Shown here piece after piece: positions 1 to 7,190 of a stretch of 10,900 bases of DNA. Each line of letters begins with the position of its first letter. The first letter of the stretch is position 1. The notes beneath the pieces were generated by a model. It was not told the DNA's origin and searched no databases. It saw nothing but the letters and a program-made list of their open reading frames with translations. Origin of the DNA: Treponema sp. (lineage in GTDB: Bacteria > Spirochaetota > Spirochaetia > Treponematales > Treponemataceae); the NCBI GenBank assembly GCA_017544745.1, contig JAFYDO010000116.1, forward strand, positions 1 through 10,900, written 5' to 3'. The position numbers were made by a program, and so were the translations under genes.

Positions 1-3000
1 CAATATGCCGGTACACAAAAAGGATTTTTATCATTATTGGGCAACCATGATGGAAAGCTGGGATGGACCTGCAGCAATTTTATTTAGCGATGGAGACCTT
101 CTTGGCGCTACACTGGATCGTAACGGACTTCGCCCTAGCCGTTATTATATTACAAAAGACGGTATGCTCATTTTAAGTTCCGAAGTTGGCGTTCTTGATA
201 TCCCGGAAGAAAATATAAAGATAAAATCTCGTCTGCAGCCGGGACGCATTCTGTTAGTTGATACAGTTCAGAAAAAAATTATTACTGATGAAGAATGTAA
301 AAATTATTATGCAGGTCTTTACCCTTACGGTGAATGGCTTGATATGAATCTTGTTCATCTTGGTGACCTTAAGATTCCTAATAGAAAGATTCCAGTATTT
401 ACTCAGGATGAAAGAAATATTATGTACCGCGCCTTTGGCTGGAATTATGAAGATGTAAACGAAATGATTCTTCCTATGGCACGTAATGGTGTAGAACCAA
501 CCGCGAGCATGGGTATTGATACTCCTCTTGCAGTAATGAGCGAAAAGCACCCTAGCCTTTTTAGTTATTTCAAACAGTTATTTGCACAGGTTACTAACCC
601 TCCTATTGATAGTCTTCGTGAAAAAATTGTCACAGACACAACAGTATATGTGGGAAAAGACGGAAACCTTCTTGAACCTCAGGATAAAAACTGCCGTGTT
701 CTTGAAATTAATAATCCTATTTTGACAGGAACAGATTTAATTAAAATTGCAGCTTTGAACCAGCCGGGACTTAAGGCAAAGACGGTTAGCATTTTGTTTA
801 GCCCTTCGACAGGTTCAGGGACCGCGCTGGAAAGGGCACTTGATAATGTTTTTGCTCAGATTGATTCTGCTTATGCCGAAGGCTACAACATCATAATTCT
901 TAGTGACCGCGGCGTAGATAAAACTCATGCTGCTATTCCTGCAATTCTTGCTGTCAGTGCTGTAGAACAGTATTTAATCCGTACAAAAAAGCGAACTGCT
1001 GTTTCAATTATTCTGGAAACTGCAGAAGTACGCGATGTTCATCAGGCAGCAATGTGTTTGAGCTATGGTGCACGTGCAATAAATCCATACCTTGCGCATG
1101 AAGCAATTGCAGAACTTATTGACCAGAAGCTTCTGGATAAGGATTATCATACTGCAATTGATGATTACAACAAGGCTATAATAAACGGAATTGTAAAGAT
1201 TGCAGCAAAAATGGGTATTTCTACAATTCAGTCTTATCAGAGTGCTCAGATTTTTGAAGCAGTTGGAATTGCACAAGACGTTGTAGAAAAATATTTTACT
1301 AACACAGTTAGCCGTGTTGGTGGAATTGGCCTTAAAGAAATTGAAGAAGACGTTCGCTATAATCATAACCAGGGCTTTGATCCGGCCGGTCTTACAATAA
1401 ATACACATCTTGATTCTGTGGGCAATCACAAGTTCCGTCGTGGACCTCAGGCAGAAAGCCATCTTTATAATCCAGAAACAATCATTGCATTGCAGCAGTC
1501 AACACGAAACGGAGACTATGCACGCTTTAAGGAATACACTTCGTTAGTTGACTCTAACGACCATCCTCACACTCTGCGTGCTATGCTTGATTTTGCTTTT
1601 GCAAAGGACGGCGGTATTTCAATTGATGAAGTTGAAAGCGTTGACGAAATTGTAAAGAGATTTAAAACCGGTGCCATGTCATACGGTTCAATCAGCGAAG
1701 AAGCTCATAAATGTATGGCAGCGGCTATGAACCACCTGCACGGAAAATCTAACTCTGGTGAAGGTGGAGAAAAGCCGGAACGCCTTGGAACAGAATATAA
1801 CAGTGCAATCAAACAGGTTGCAAGCGGACGTTTTGGTGTTACCGAAGAATACCTTTTGAGCGCACGTGAAATTCAGATTAAAATGGCACAGGGAGCAAAG
1901 CCTGGCGAAGGTGGACATCTTCCTGGTAAAAAGGTTTACCCTTGGATTGCAAAAACTCGTTATGCAACTCCGGGAGTAGCTTTGATTTCTCCTCCACCAC
2001 ATCATGATATTTATTCTATCGAAGACCTTGCACAGCTTATTTACGATTTGAAAAATGCAAACCGCGCTGCACGTATAAGCGTTAAGCTTGTAAGCGAAGC
2101 AGGTGTTGGAACAATTGCAGCGGGAGTTGCAAAAGCAGGTGCTCAGGTAATTTTGATTAGTGGTCACGATGGTGGTACTGGTGCTGCTCCTATAAGCTCA
2201 ATTCATCATGCAGGTCTTCCTTGGGAGCTTGGTCTTGCAGAAACACATCAGACTTTAATTCAAAACGGCTTGCGTGGTCGTGTTGTAATAGAAACCGACG
2301 GTAAGCTTATGAGCGGCCGTGATGTAGTAATTGCAGCCCTTCTTGGCGCAGAAGAGTTTGGTTTTGCAACAGCACCTCTTATTGCAATGGGTTGTTCTAT
2401 GATGCGTGTTTGCCAGCTGGATACCTGCCCGTTTGGTGTTGCAACCCAGAATGAAAAACTCCGTGCAAAGTTCCCTGGAAAACCAGAATATGTAGAAAAC
2501 TTTATGAAGTTTATAGCACAGGAAATGCGCGAAATTATGGCAAAGCTTGGAGTTCGCACTGTAGAAGAACTTTGTGGACGCACCGATTTACTCAAGCTCA
2601 AGGAAAAACAGGGCTTTAAGAGAGCAGATCTTGTTGATATGTCACGCGTTCTGGCTTCTGCCGGGGTCCCTGAGCATGTCGAAGGGGTCGAAGGGCCAAT
2701 TGATAACTGGAAATCCGATCGTTCACTTTTTGACTTTAAGTTGGAAAAGACAGTTGATGAAAAGACGCTGCTTCCTTTGTTTGAAAAAGAGACCCTGAAA
2801 CAAGTTCAGGGTGACGGAAACGAAGTATGTCATGCTGAACTTGTTTCAGCATCTCTTCCAATCCAATCAACAGACAGAACAGTCGGCACAATCCTTGGTT
2901 CAGAGATTCAAAAGAAATTTGGAAACAGTTTACAGGATGACACCTACTGTGTTCATTTTACAGGTGGTGCCGGTCAAAGCTTTGGTGCCTTTATTCCAAA

Positions 3001-3652
3001 GGGACTTACACTCCGTCTTACAGGAGATGCAAACGACGCATTTGGAAAGGGCTTGAGCGGTGGTAAGCTGGTAATTACAAAGCCTGCTGGTTTTGAAGGC
3101 GATGCAGACAAAAATATAATCGTTGGAAACGTAGCTCTTTTTGGAGCTACCAGCGGTACAGCCTTTATAAACGGTGTTGCAGGTGAACGTTTCTGCGTAC
3201 GTAACTCTGGAGCAACAGTTGTTGCAGAAGGCTGTGGAGACCACGGTCTTGAATATATGACAGGTGGAACTGCAGTAATTCTTGGTTCAACAGGAAAAAA
3301 TCTTTGTGCAGGTATGAGCGGTGGTGTTGCTTATGTTCTTGATGAAAATCATGATCTTTACAAACGTATAAATCACGAGCTTGTAAAAATGTATGCATTG
3401 GATGATGAAGTTACGACTTTGGACATTCCTGATGAAATGAAGCTCCACTCCCTTATTGAACAGCATGAAAAAGAAACAGGCAGTGAACGGGCAAAGACTA
3501 TTCTTGCAAACTGGGATCACTACAAAACCTGTTTTAAGAAGATAATTCCAAACGATTACCTTAGAATTATGACAGAAATTGCCGCTCAGGAAAAAAACGG
3601 CATTGAACATGAAGCAGCAGTACTTGCCGCATTCCAGAAATGCAGCGCATAG
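1..3652 (+). CDS. gltB: Glutamate synthase (NADPH) large subunit, 5'-truncated by the window edge
   Basis: Transfers the amide nitrogen of glutamine to 2-oxoglutarate, giving two glutamates, in complex with GltD in the cytoplasm. The frame is already open at base 2. The ATG at 5 is an internal Met, because the protein begins inside the family motif around WDGPAAILFSDG and DRNGLRPSRY. The N-terminal class II amidotransferase with its catalytic Cys, roughly 300 residues, lies outside. Counting from that Met, the central domain ends near LSDRG (about 300). The FMN synthase domain shows GAKPGEGGHLPGKK (about 630) and GHDGGTGAAP (about 720). Cys797, Cys803 and Cys808 (C-x5-C-x4-C) match the 3Fe-4S ligands. 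The C-terminal beta-helix of GXGXG repeats spans about 960-1130. Three repeat insertions lie in frame, at residues 266-273, 888-898 and 930-950. The last two fall outside recognised motifs, in the linker between the synthase and beta-helix domains. The gene is the first visible member of a gltB-gltD-purF operon. Identity is very secure. Confidence 0.98.
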   Translation, partial: NMPVHKKDFYHYWATMMESWDGPAAILFSDGDLLGATLDRNGLRPSRYYITKDGMLILSSEVGVLDIPEENIKIKSRLQPGRILLVDTVQKKIITDEECKNYYAGLYPYGEWLDMNLVHLGDLKIPNRKIPVFTQDERNIMYRAFGWNYEDVNEMILPMARNGVEPTASMGIDTPLAVMSEKHPSLFSYFKQLFAQVTNPPIDSLREKIVTDTTVYVGKDGNLLEPQDKNCRVLEINNPILTGTDLIKIAALNQPGLKAKTVSILFSPSTGSGTALERALDNVFAQIDSAYAEGYNIIILSDRGVDKTHAAIPAILAVSAVEQYLIRTKKRTAVSIILETAEVRDVHQAAMCLSYGARAINPYLAHEAIAELIDQKLLDKDYHTAIDDYNKAIINGIVKIAAKMGISTIQSYQSAQIFEAVGIAQDVVEKYFTNTVSRVGGIGLKEIEEDVRYNHNQGFDPAGLTINTHLDSVGNHKFRRGPQAESHLYNPETIIALQQSTRNGDYARFKEYTSLVDSNDHPHTLRAMLDFAFAKDGGISIDEVESVDEIVKRFKTGAMSYGSISEEAHKCMAAAMNHLHGKSNSGEGGEKPERLGTEYNSAIKQVASGRFGVTEEYLLSAREIQIKMAQGAKPGEGGHLPGKKVYPWIAKTRYATPGVALISPPPHHDIYSIEDLAQLIYDLKNANRAARISVKLVSEAGVGTIAAGVAKAGAQVILISGHDGGTGAAPISSIHHAGLPWELGLAETHQTLIQNGLRGRVVIETDGKLMSGRDVVIAALLGAEEFGFATAPLIAMGCSMMRVCQLDTCPFGVATQNEKLRAKFPGKPEYVENFMKFIAQEMREIMAKLGVRTVEELCGRTDLLKLKEKQGFKRADLVDMSRVLASAGVPEHVEGVEGPIDNWKSDRSLFDFKLEKTVDEKTLLPLFEKETLKQVQGDGNEVCHAELVSASLPIQSTDRTVGTILGSEIQKKFGNSLQDDTYCVHFTGGAGQSFGAFIPKGLTLRLTGDANDAFGKGLSGGKLVITKPAGFEGDADKNIIVGNVALFGATSGTAFINGVAGERFCVRNSGATVVAEGCGDHGLEYMTGGTAVILGSTGKNLCAGMSGGVAYVLDENHDLYKRINHELVKMYALDDEVTTLDIPDEMKLHSLIEQHEKETGSERAKTILANWDHYKTCFKKIIPNDYLRIMTEIAAQEKNGIEHEAAVLAAFQKCSA
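802..823 (+). repeat. 22-bp in-frame repeat element, class A copy 1 (in gltB)
   Basis: The core CTTCGACAGGTTCAGG, flanked by CC and GACC, recurs with one change in gltD (5060-5081) and in inverted orientation in gltB (2665-2686). Here it is read as PSTGSGT (residues 267-273), just before the LERALDNVF helix of the central domain. In other GltB proteins this position is a variable loop of similar length, so the element may have replaced native loop residues rather than simply lengthening them. Confidence 0.75.
2665..2695 (-). repeat. 22-bp repeat element, class A copy 2 (inverted, in gltB), plus a 9-bp tandem duplication
   Basis: Bases 2665-2686 are the reverse complement of the class A element, with one mismatch to the gltD copy (core on the minus strand CTTCGACATGCTCAGG). 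The terminal nonamer GTCGAAGGG (2678-2686) is repeated exactly in tandem at 2687-2695. It is read as VPEHVEGVEG, so the duplication adds exactly three codons. The site follows the SRVLASAG segment at the end of the FMN synthase domain. Confidence 0.75.
2791..2853. repeat. Inverted pair of 25-bp palindromic elements (class B) inserted in gltB
   Basis: Left copy 2791-2815 and right copy 2829-2853 are inverted relative to each other (21 of 25 positions identical) across a 13-nt spacer. Each is also a hairpin. The left has 8-bp arms ACCCTGAA and TTCAGGGT around ACAAG. The right has ATGCTGAA and TTCAGCAT around CTTGT. The pair supplies 21 in-frame codons (2792-2854) read as TLKQVQGD, then GNEV, then CHAELVSAS. 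These residues sit between LFEKE and LPIQSTDRTVG, which are close to contiguous in typical GltB proteins. It resembles the Rickettsia palindromic elements that insert in frame in coding genes. The family assignment is analogy only. Confidence 0.85.
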
Positions 3653-3655
3653 GAC

Positions 3656-3662
3656 AAGGTGG
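3656..3662 (+). promoter_or_regulatory. Ribosome binding site that decides the gltD start
   Basis: AAGGTGG lies 6 nt before the ATG at 3669. It supports that start over the upstream in-frame ATG at 3579, which would overlap gltB by 74 nt and add 30 residues unlike GltD. Confidence 0.7.
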
Positions 3663-3668
3663 ACAATT

Positions 3669-5225
3669 ATGGCAAAACCAACAGGATTTTTAGATTACGA
3701 ACGAATTGAAAACGGCAATGTTCCTCCTCTGGAACGCATAAAGACTTTTAAGGAATTTCATCCAAAGCTTGATGAAAAAGCAAGAAGAGAGCAGGCAGCC
3801 CGCTGTATGAACTGCGGCGTACCTATGTGTCAGAGTGCAATTAAACTCAACGGAATGGTTACCGGCTGTCCTTTACACAATTATATTCCAGAATGGAACG
3901 ATGCACTTTTTAACGGTCAGTTTGATATGGCTGCCTGGAGACTTTTAAAAACTTCGAGTTTTCCGGAATTTACCGGACGTGTATGCCCTGCTCTCTGCGA
4001 AAAAGCCTGTAACTGTGGAAGCCCTGTTGTAGGAGAAGGTGCTGTTACTGTTCACGATAATGAGCTTTATATCATAGAAAAAGCTTTTGAAACCGGTTAT
4101 ATGAAGCCCCAGATTCCACAAAAGCGCAGTGGCAAAAAGGTAGCGGTAATCGGTTCAGGACCAAGCGGACTTGCTGTTGCAGACTGGCTCAACCGCAGAG
4201 GACACAGCGTTACAGTTTATGAACGCGAAGATAAAGCCGGCGGACTTTTGATGTACGGTATTCCAAACATGAAGCTCGACAAGAAAATTGTTGATCGCCG
4301 TGTAAAGCTTATGCAGGCAGAAGGTGTAAGATTTATTTTTAATGCAGATGTTGGCCGCGATTATGCTGCAGATAAAATACTTAATGATTTTGATGCAATA
4401 GCGTTGTGCTGCGGTGCAAAAAAAGCACGTGCTCTTAACGCAGAAGGAATAAATACAAACGGTGTTATGTTTGCTGTAGATTTCTTAACTGCAGTTACTA
4501 AGAGTGTTATTGCTACAAACGAAGCTTTGGAAGGCATTGGTGTTCAGACAACAAATGAACAGGTTTCTTCCAGCCTTAGAGAAAAATACGGAATTGAAGT
4601 TGAAGGCAAGGATGTAGTAATTGTTGGTGGAGGAGACACTGGAAATGACTGTACAGGTTCTGCAATCCGTCTTGGCTGTAAATCTGTAACTCAAATAGAA
4701 ATGATGCCGTGTCCTCCTGTAGAACGCGCTGAAAATAATCCATGGCCACAATGGCCTAAGGTACTAAAGGTAGATTATGGTGCCGAAGAAAGCATTGCAA
4801 AATTTGGAAATGACCCTCGTGTTTATGAAACAACTGTAAAAGAAGTAATAAGCCATGACGGACGCATTACTGCAATAAAAACTATAGAAGTTGAATTTAA
4901 AACTATTGATGGAAAACGTCAGCTTGTAGAACGCGAAGGGACAGAAAAAACCTTATCCTGCGATCTTCTTCTTATTGCCGCAGGCTTTACAGGCTGCGAA
5001 GAATATACACCTCAGGCTTTTGGAACAGAGCTTGGACCAAGAGGTACTGTAGTTACAACCCCTTCGACAGGCTCAGGGACCACAGATAACTATGTAACAT
5101 CCAATCCAAAAATCTTTACTGCAGGTGATATGCACCGCGGACAGTCACTGGTTGTCTGGGCAATTGCAGAAGGCCGTGAATGTGCAAAACAGATAGATGC
5201 TTTTTTATTAAACGGAGCTGAATAA
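3669..5225 (+). CDS. gltD: Glutamate synthase (NADPH) small subunit
   Basis: Oxidises NAD(P)H at FAD and passes electrons through 4Fe-4S clusters to GltB. The protein has 518 residues, a little longer than the usual 470-500. The start gives MAKPTGFLDYER, matching the family N-terminus. The N-terminal cluster domain shows Cys46, Cys49, Cys54, Cys67 and then Cys106, Cys110, Cys114, with the family landmarks YIPEWND and FPEFTGRVCPALCE. The FAD Rossmann motif VAVIGSGPSGLA is near residue 160, the NADPH motif VVIVGGGDTGNDC near 317, and the C-terminal FAD motif FTAGD followed by RGQSLVVWAIAEGR near 483-500. The class A repeat is read as PSTGSGT at 465-471, between ELGPRGTV and DNYVTSNPKIF, where relatives have only a short turn. 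A stretch of about 20 extra residues before the NADPH motif looks like natural length variation. It lies 16 nt after gltB and 1 nt before purF, so it is probably co-transcribed and coupled with both. Confidence 0.97.
   Translation: MAKPTGFLDYERIENGNVPPLERIKTFKEFHPKLDEKARREQAARCMNCGVPMCQSAIKLNGMVTGCPLHNYIPEWNDALFNGQFDMAAWRLLKTSSFPEFTGRVCPALCEKACNCGSPVVGEGAVTVHDNELYIIEKAFETGYMKPQIPQKRSGKKVAVIGSGPSGLAVADWLNRRGHSVTVYEREDKAGGLLMYGIPNMKLDKKIVDRRVKLMQAEGVRFIFNADVGRDYAADKILNDFDAIALCCGAKKARALNAEGINTNGVMFAVDFLTAVTKSVIATNEALEGIGVQTTNEQVSSSLREKYGIEVEGKDVVIVGGGDTGNDCTGSAIRLGCKSVTQIEMMPCPPVERAENNPWPQWPKVLKVDYGAEESIAKFGNDPRVYETTVKEVISHDGRITAIKTIEVEFKTIDGKRQLVEREGTEKTLSCDLLLIAAGFTGCEEYTPQAFGTELGPRGTVVTTPSTGSGTTDNYVTSNPKIFTAGDMHRGQSLVVWAIAEGRECAKQIDAFLLNGAE
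5060..5081 (+). repeat. 22-bp in-frame repeat element, class A copy 3 (in gltD)
   Basis: The core CTTCGACAGGCTCAGG is identical to copy 1 except for one base. Its frame use is the same as copy 1, giving the same heptapeptide PSTGSGT in an unrelated protein. It occupies a loop near the C-terminal FAD motif. The element is flanked by ACC on the left, and the right end of the element is also ACC. Confidence 0.8.
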
Positions 5226-5226
5226 A

Positions 5227-6624
5227 ATGGGTTTTAAAGATGAATGTGGTGTTGTAGGTATTTATGGTGCAGACAACTGTGCACAGCTTACCTATTATGC
5301 CCTTACAAGCCTTCAGCATCGTGGTCAGGAAAGTGCCGGTATTGCTGTAAGCGACGGAACTACAATTTCTATTCACAAAGACATGGGACTTGTAGGAGAA
5401 GTTTTTAAGAGCGAGCATTTTGACGACCTTAAAGGAAATATTGCTATTGGACACGTACGTTATGCAACAGCCGGTGGCAGAACAATAGACAACGCACAGC
5501 CGTTTTTAAATTCCTTCAAATATGGTTCCATTGCGCTTGCACATAACGGGCAACTTGTAAATCATGCAGAATTACGCGCAATGCTCGAAGACAACGGTTC
5601 TACCTTTTTGAGCTCAAGCGACAGCGAAGTAATCTTAAAACTTATCGTAAGAAAATTTGTGGAAAATGGCGGAAAGCTTGGACGCCCTCATAATGATGAT
5701 AAAGAAATATTTATATCTTCTCTCATTCAGGCAATAAAAGAAATTAAGGGCTCCTTTGCACTTTGCATTATGACACAGGATTGCCTTATTGCAGTAAGAG
5801 ATAAGTTTGGAATAAGACCCTTGTGTCTGGGACAGATAGACGAAAAGAATTATATTTTTGCTTCGGAATCCTGCGCTATTGATGCGGTAAACGGAAGTTT
5901 TGTACGGGATATAGAACCAGGCGAAATTGTTATTATAGACAAACAGGGGCTGCGATCCTCTACGTATGATACACCACAGAAACAGACCTGTATTTTTGAA
6001 TACGTTTATTTTGCGCGCCCTGATAGTGTAATTGACGGCATTCCTGTTCAGCAGGCACGATATAAAATGGGAGAAATGCTTGCACGCGAAAGCAAGGTTC
6101 CTGCAGATGTTGTAATAGGTGTTCCAGACAGCGGTATTGGAGCCGCCATGGGTTATGCAAAAGCAAGCGGCATTCCTTATGTTACAGGAATTGTAAAAAA
6201 CAAATACATTGGCCGAACCTTTATTGCCCCTACCCAGTCAGAACGCGAAAACATGGTATTTGTAAAGCTTAATGCTATTGCAAGCGATCTGGCAGGAAAA
6301 CGTGTAATTGTAATAGACGATTCAATTGTACGCGGAACAACAAGCCGCCGCCTTGTGCAGATTTTGCGTCGTGCCGGTGCTAAGGAAGTTCATTTCCGTG
6401 TAAGTTCGCCTCCTGTAAAACACCCATGTCACCTTGGAATAGATACTCCAAGCAAGGGTGAATTAATTTCGAGTACACATGAACTTGAAGAAATACGTAA
6501 AGAAATTGGTGCAGATTCTCTTGCTTTTATAAGCCTCAACGGAATGATTGAAGCATTAACCAGCTGTAAACCGGAAGCAGACGGCTTTTGCAAGGGCTGT
6601 TTTATCGGCGAGTATCCTGTTTAA
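5227..6624 (+). CDS. purF: Amidophosphoribosyltransferase (glutamine PRPP amidotransferase)
   Basis: Catalyses the first committed step of purine synthesis: PRPP plus glutamine gives 5-phosphoribosylamine and glutamate. It has 465 residues, normal for the family. Cys7 follows the short leader MGFKDE and aligns with the N-terminal nucleophile of the class II amidotransferase domain (CGVVGIYG, then LQHRGQESAG). A six-residue propeptide is therefore probably removed. The PRPP loop VIVIDDSIVRGTTS lies at about 360-373. Cys255, Cys401, Cys455 and Cys458 match the four 4Fe-4S ligands of the Bacillus-type enzyme, implying the oxygen-labile, propeptide-processed class. A GGAG inside the end of gltD (5214-5217) lies 9 nt before the ATG, and gltD ends 1 nt upstream. 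No other pur gene is visible, so grouping with gltBD rather than with a pur operon is notable. Confidence 0.97.
   Translation: MGFKDECGVVGIYGADNCAQLTYYALTSLQHRGQESAGIAVSDGTTISIHKDMGLVGEVFKSEHFDDLKGNIAIGHVRYATAGGRTIDNAQPFLNSFKYGSIALAHNGQLVNHAELRAMLEDNGSTFLSSSDSEVILKLIVRKFVENGGKLGRPHNDDKEIFISSLIQAIKEIKGSFALCIMTQDCLIAVRDKFGIRPLCLGQIDEKNYIFASESCAIDAVNGSFVRDIEPGEIVIIDKQGLRSSTYDTPQKQTCIFEYVYFARPDSVIDGIPVQQARYKMGEMLARESKVPADVVIGVPDSGIGAAMGYAKASGIPYVTGIVKNKYIGRTFIAPTQSERENMVFVKLNAIASDLAGKRVIVIDDSIVRGTTSRRLVQILRRAGAKEVHFRVSSPPVKHPCHLGIDTPSKGELISSTHELEEIRKEIGADSLAFISLNGMIEALTSCKPEADGFCKGCFIGEYPV
6621..6624. other. Convergent gene junction: palindromic TTAA supplies both stop codons
   Basis: The purF stop is TAA at 6622-6624, and the minus-strand regulator stop is TAA at 6621-6623. 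The two genes overlap tail to tail by 4 nt, leaving no intergenic space for a dedicated terminator of either operon. Confidence 0.95.
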
Positions 6625-7190
6625 ACCCCGTAGGTTTTAATAACTTCTTCTGCAACTGCGGTGCGCTTCATACCGCGGTCCATTGCCTCTTTTTCCAGAT
6701 AACGGTGAGCTTCCTGTTCGGTCATTTTGAGACACTGCATCAAAAGCATTTTTGCACGGTTTACAAGACGTATCTCTTCCATCTTTACCTTAAGCTTTAC
6801 AGTCTGGCTGGAAAGAATCTGAACCTTATATTGAACTGCAATTGCAATCTTCATCATATTGTATAAATAGAATGGTTCAAAGGGTTTTGTAATTGTAAGG
6901 ATTCCGTAGCCTTCTACACGATAAGAGATTTCATCAAAGTTTTCATTAGGAACAAGCAGCAGTACTGTCGAATACGAATCTGCAACATTGATTGCAAACT
7001 CTGTATCATAACCGTCACCAGAATCGGCAATAATGATATTAAAGGTTCGTTCAGTTGCAAGTCGTCTGGCTTCGTTAAAATCATTAGTAGTTGTTAGCTC
7101 GAACAACGGCGGCAAAAGAAATGCCGATATTTGAGAAATTATTTTACTGTCCCGCGATACAAGTAATACGCTGTGACTGTCTGCTTCCAT
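6621..7190 (-). CDS. ANTAR-domain response regulator (putative RNA-binding antiterminator)
   Basis: A 189-residue protein with a receiver-like N-terminus (about 6-118), a helical linker probably forming a coiled coil (about 118-140), and an ANTAR domain (about 140-187). The ANTAR signature is clear: NRAKMLLM, then TEQEAHRYLEKEAMDRGM, then AVAEEVI. ANTAR proteins bind paired hexaloop hairpins in leader RNAs and prevent termination. The receiver keeps Asp56 and the Lys-Pro at 102-103. The usual acidic pair near the first strand is replaced by Ser12-Arg13, so ordinary phosphorylation is doubtful. It may be a pseudo-receiver that senses a ligand or a partner, as known for AmiR. Its ATG directly follows the glnA stop (TAAATG), which implies translational coupling. 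GlnA-ANTAR gene pairs are known in clostridia, where the regulator is linked to nitrogen control. A nitrogen role here is inferred from this context. Its RNA target is not identified in the window. Confidence 0.87.
   Translation of the reverse strand: MEADSHSVLLVSRDSKIISQISAFLLPPLFELTTTNDFNEARRLATERTFNIIIADSGDGYDTEFAINVADSYSTVLLLVPNENFDEISYRVEGYGILTITKPFEPFYLYNMMKIAIAVQYKVQILSSQTVKLKVKMEEIRLVNRAKMLLMQCLKMTEQEAHRYLEKEAMDRGMKRTAVAEEVIKTYGV

Noticed and set aside
5..7. ATG at base 5 as the start of gltB
   Set aside because: It lies inside a conserved internal region of GltB. The N-terminal amidotransferase domain is missing, so the gene starts before the window.
2811..3056. Small plus-strand open frame containing VMLNLFQHLF
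   Set aside because: It is the class B repeat and flanking gltB sequence read in another frame, with no sign of being a gene in its own right.
3579..3668. Upstream in-frame start for gltD at 3579
   Set aside because: It would overlap gltB by 74 nt and add 30 residues with no likeness to GltD. The ATG at 3669 has a good ribosome binding site and the expected MAKPTGF N-terminus.
6658..6696. Hairpin GCGGT/ACCGC (6658-6662 and 6672-6676) followed by a T-run, as a purF terminator
   Set aside because: The stem is only 5 bp with a 9-nt loop, the T-run starts more than 10 nt after it, and the bases are explained by the conserved ANTAR coding sequence on the other strand.
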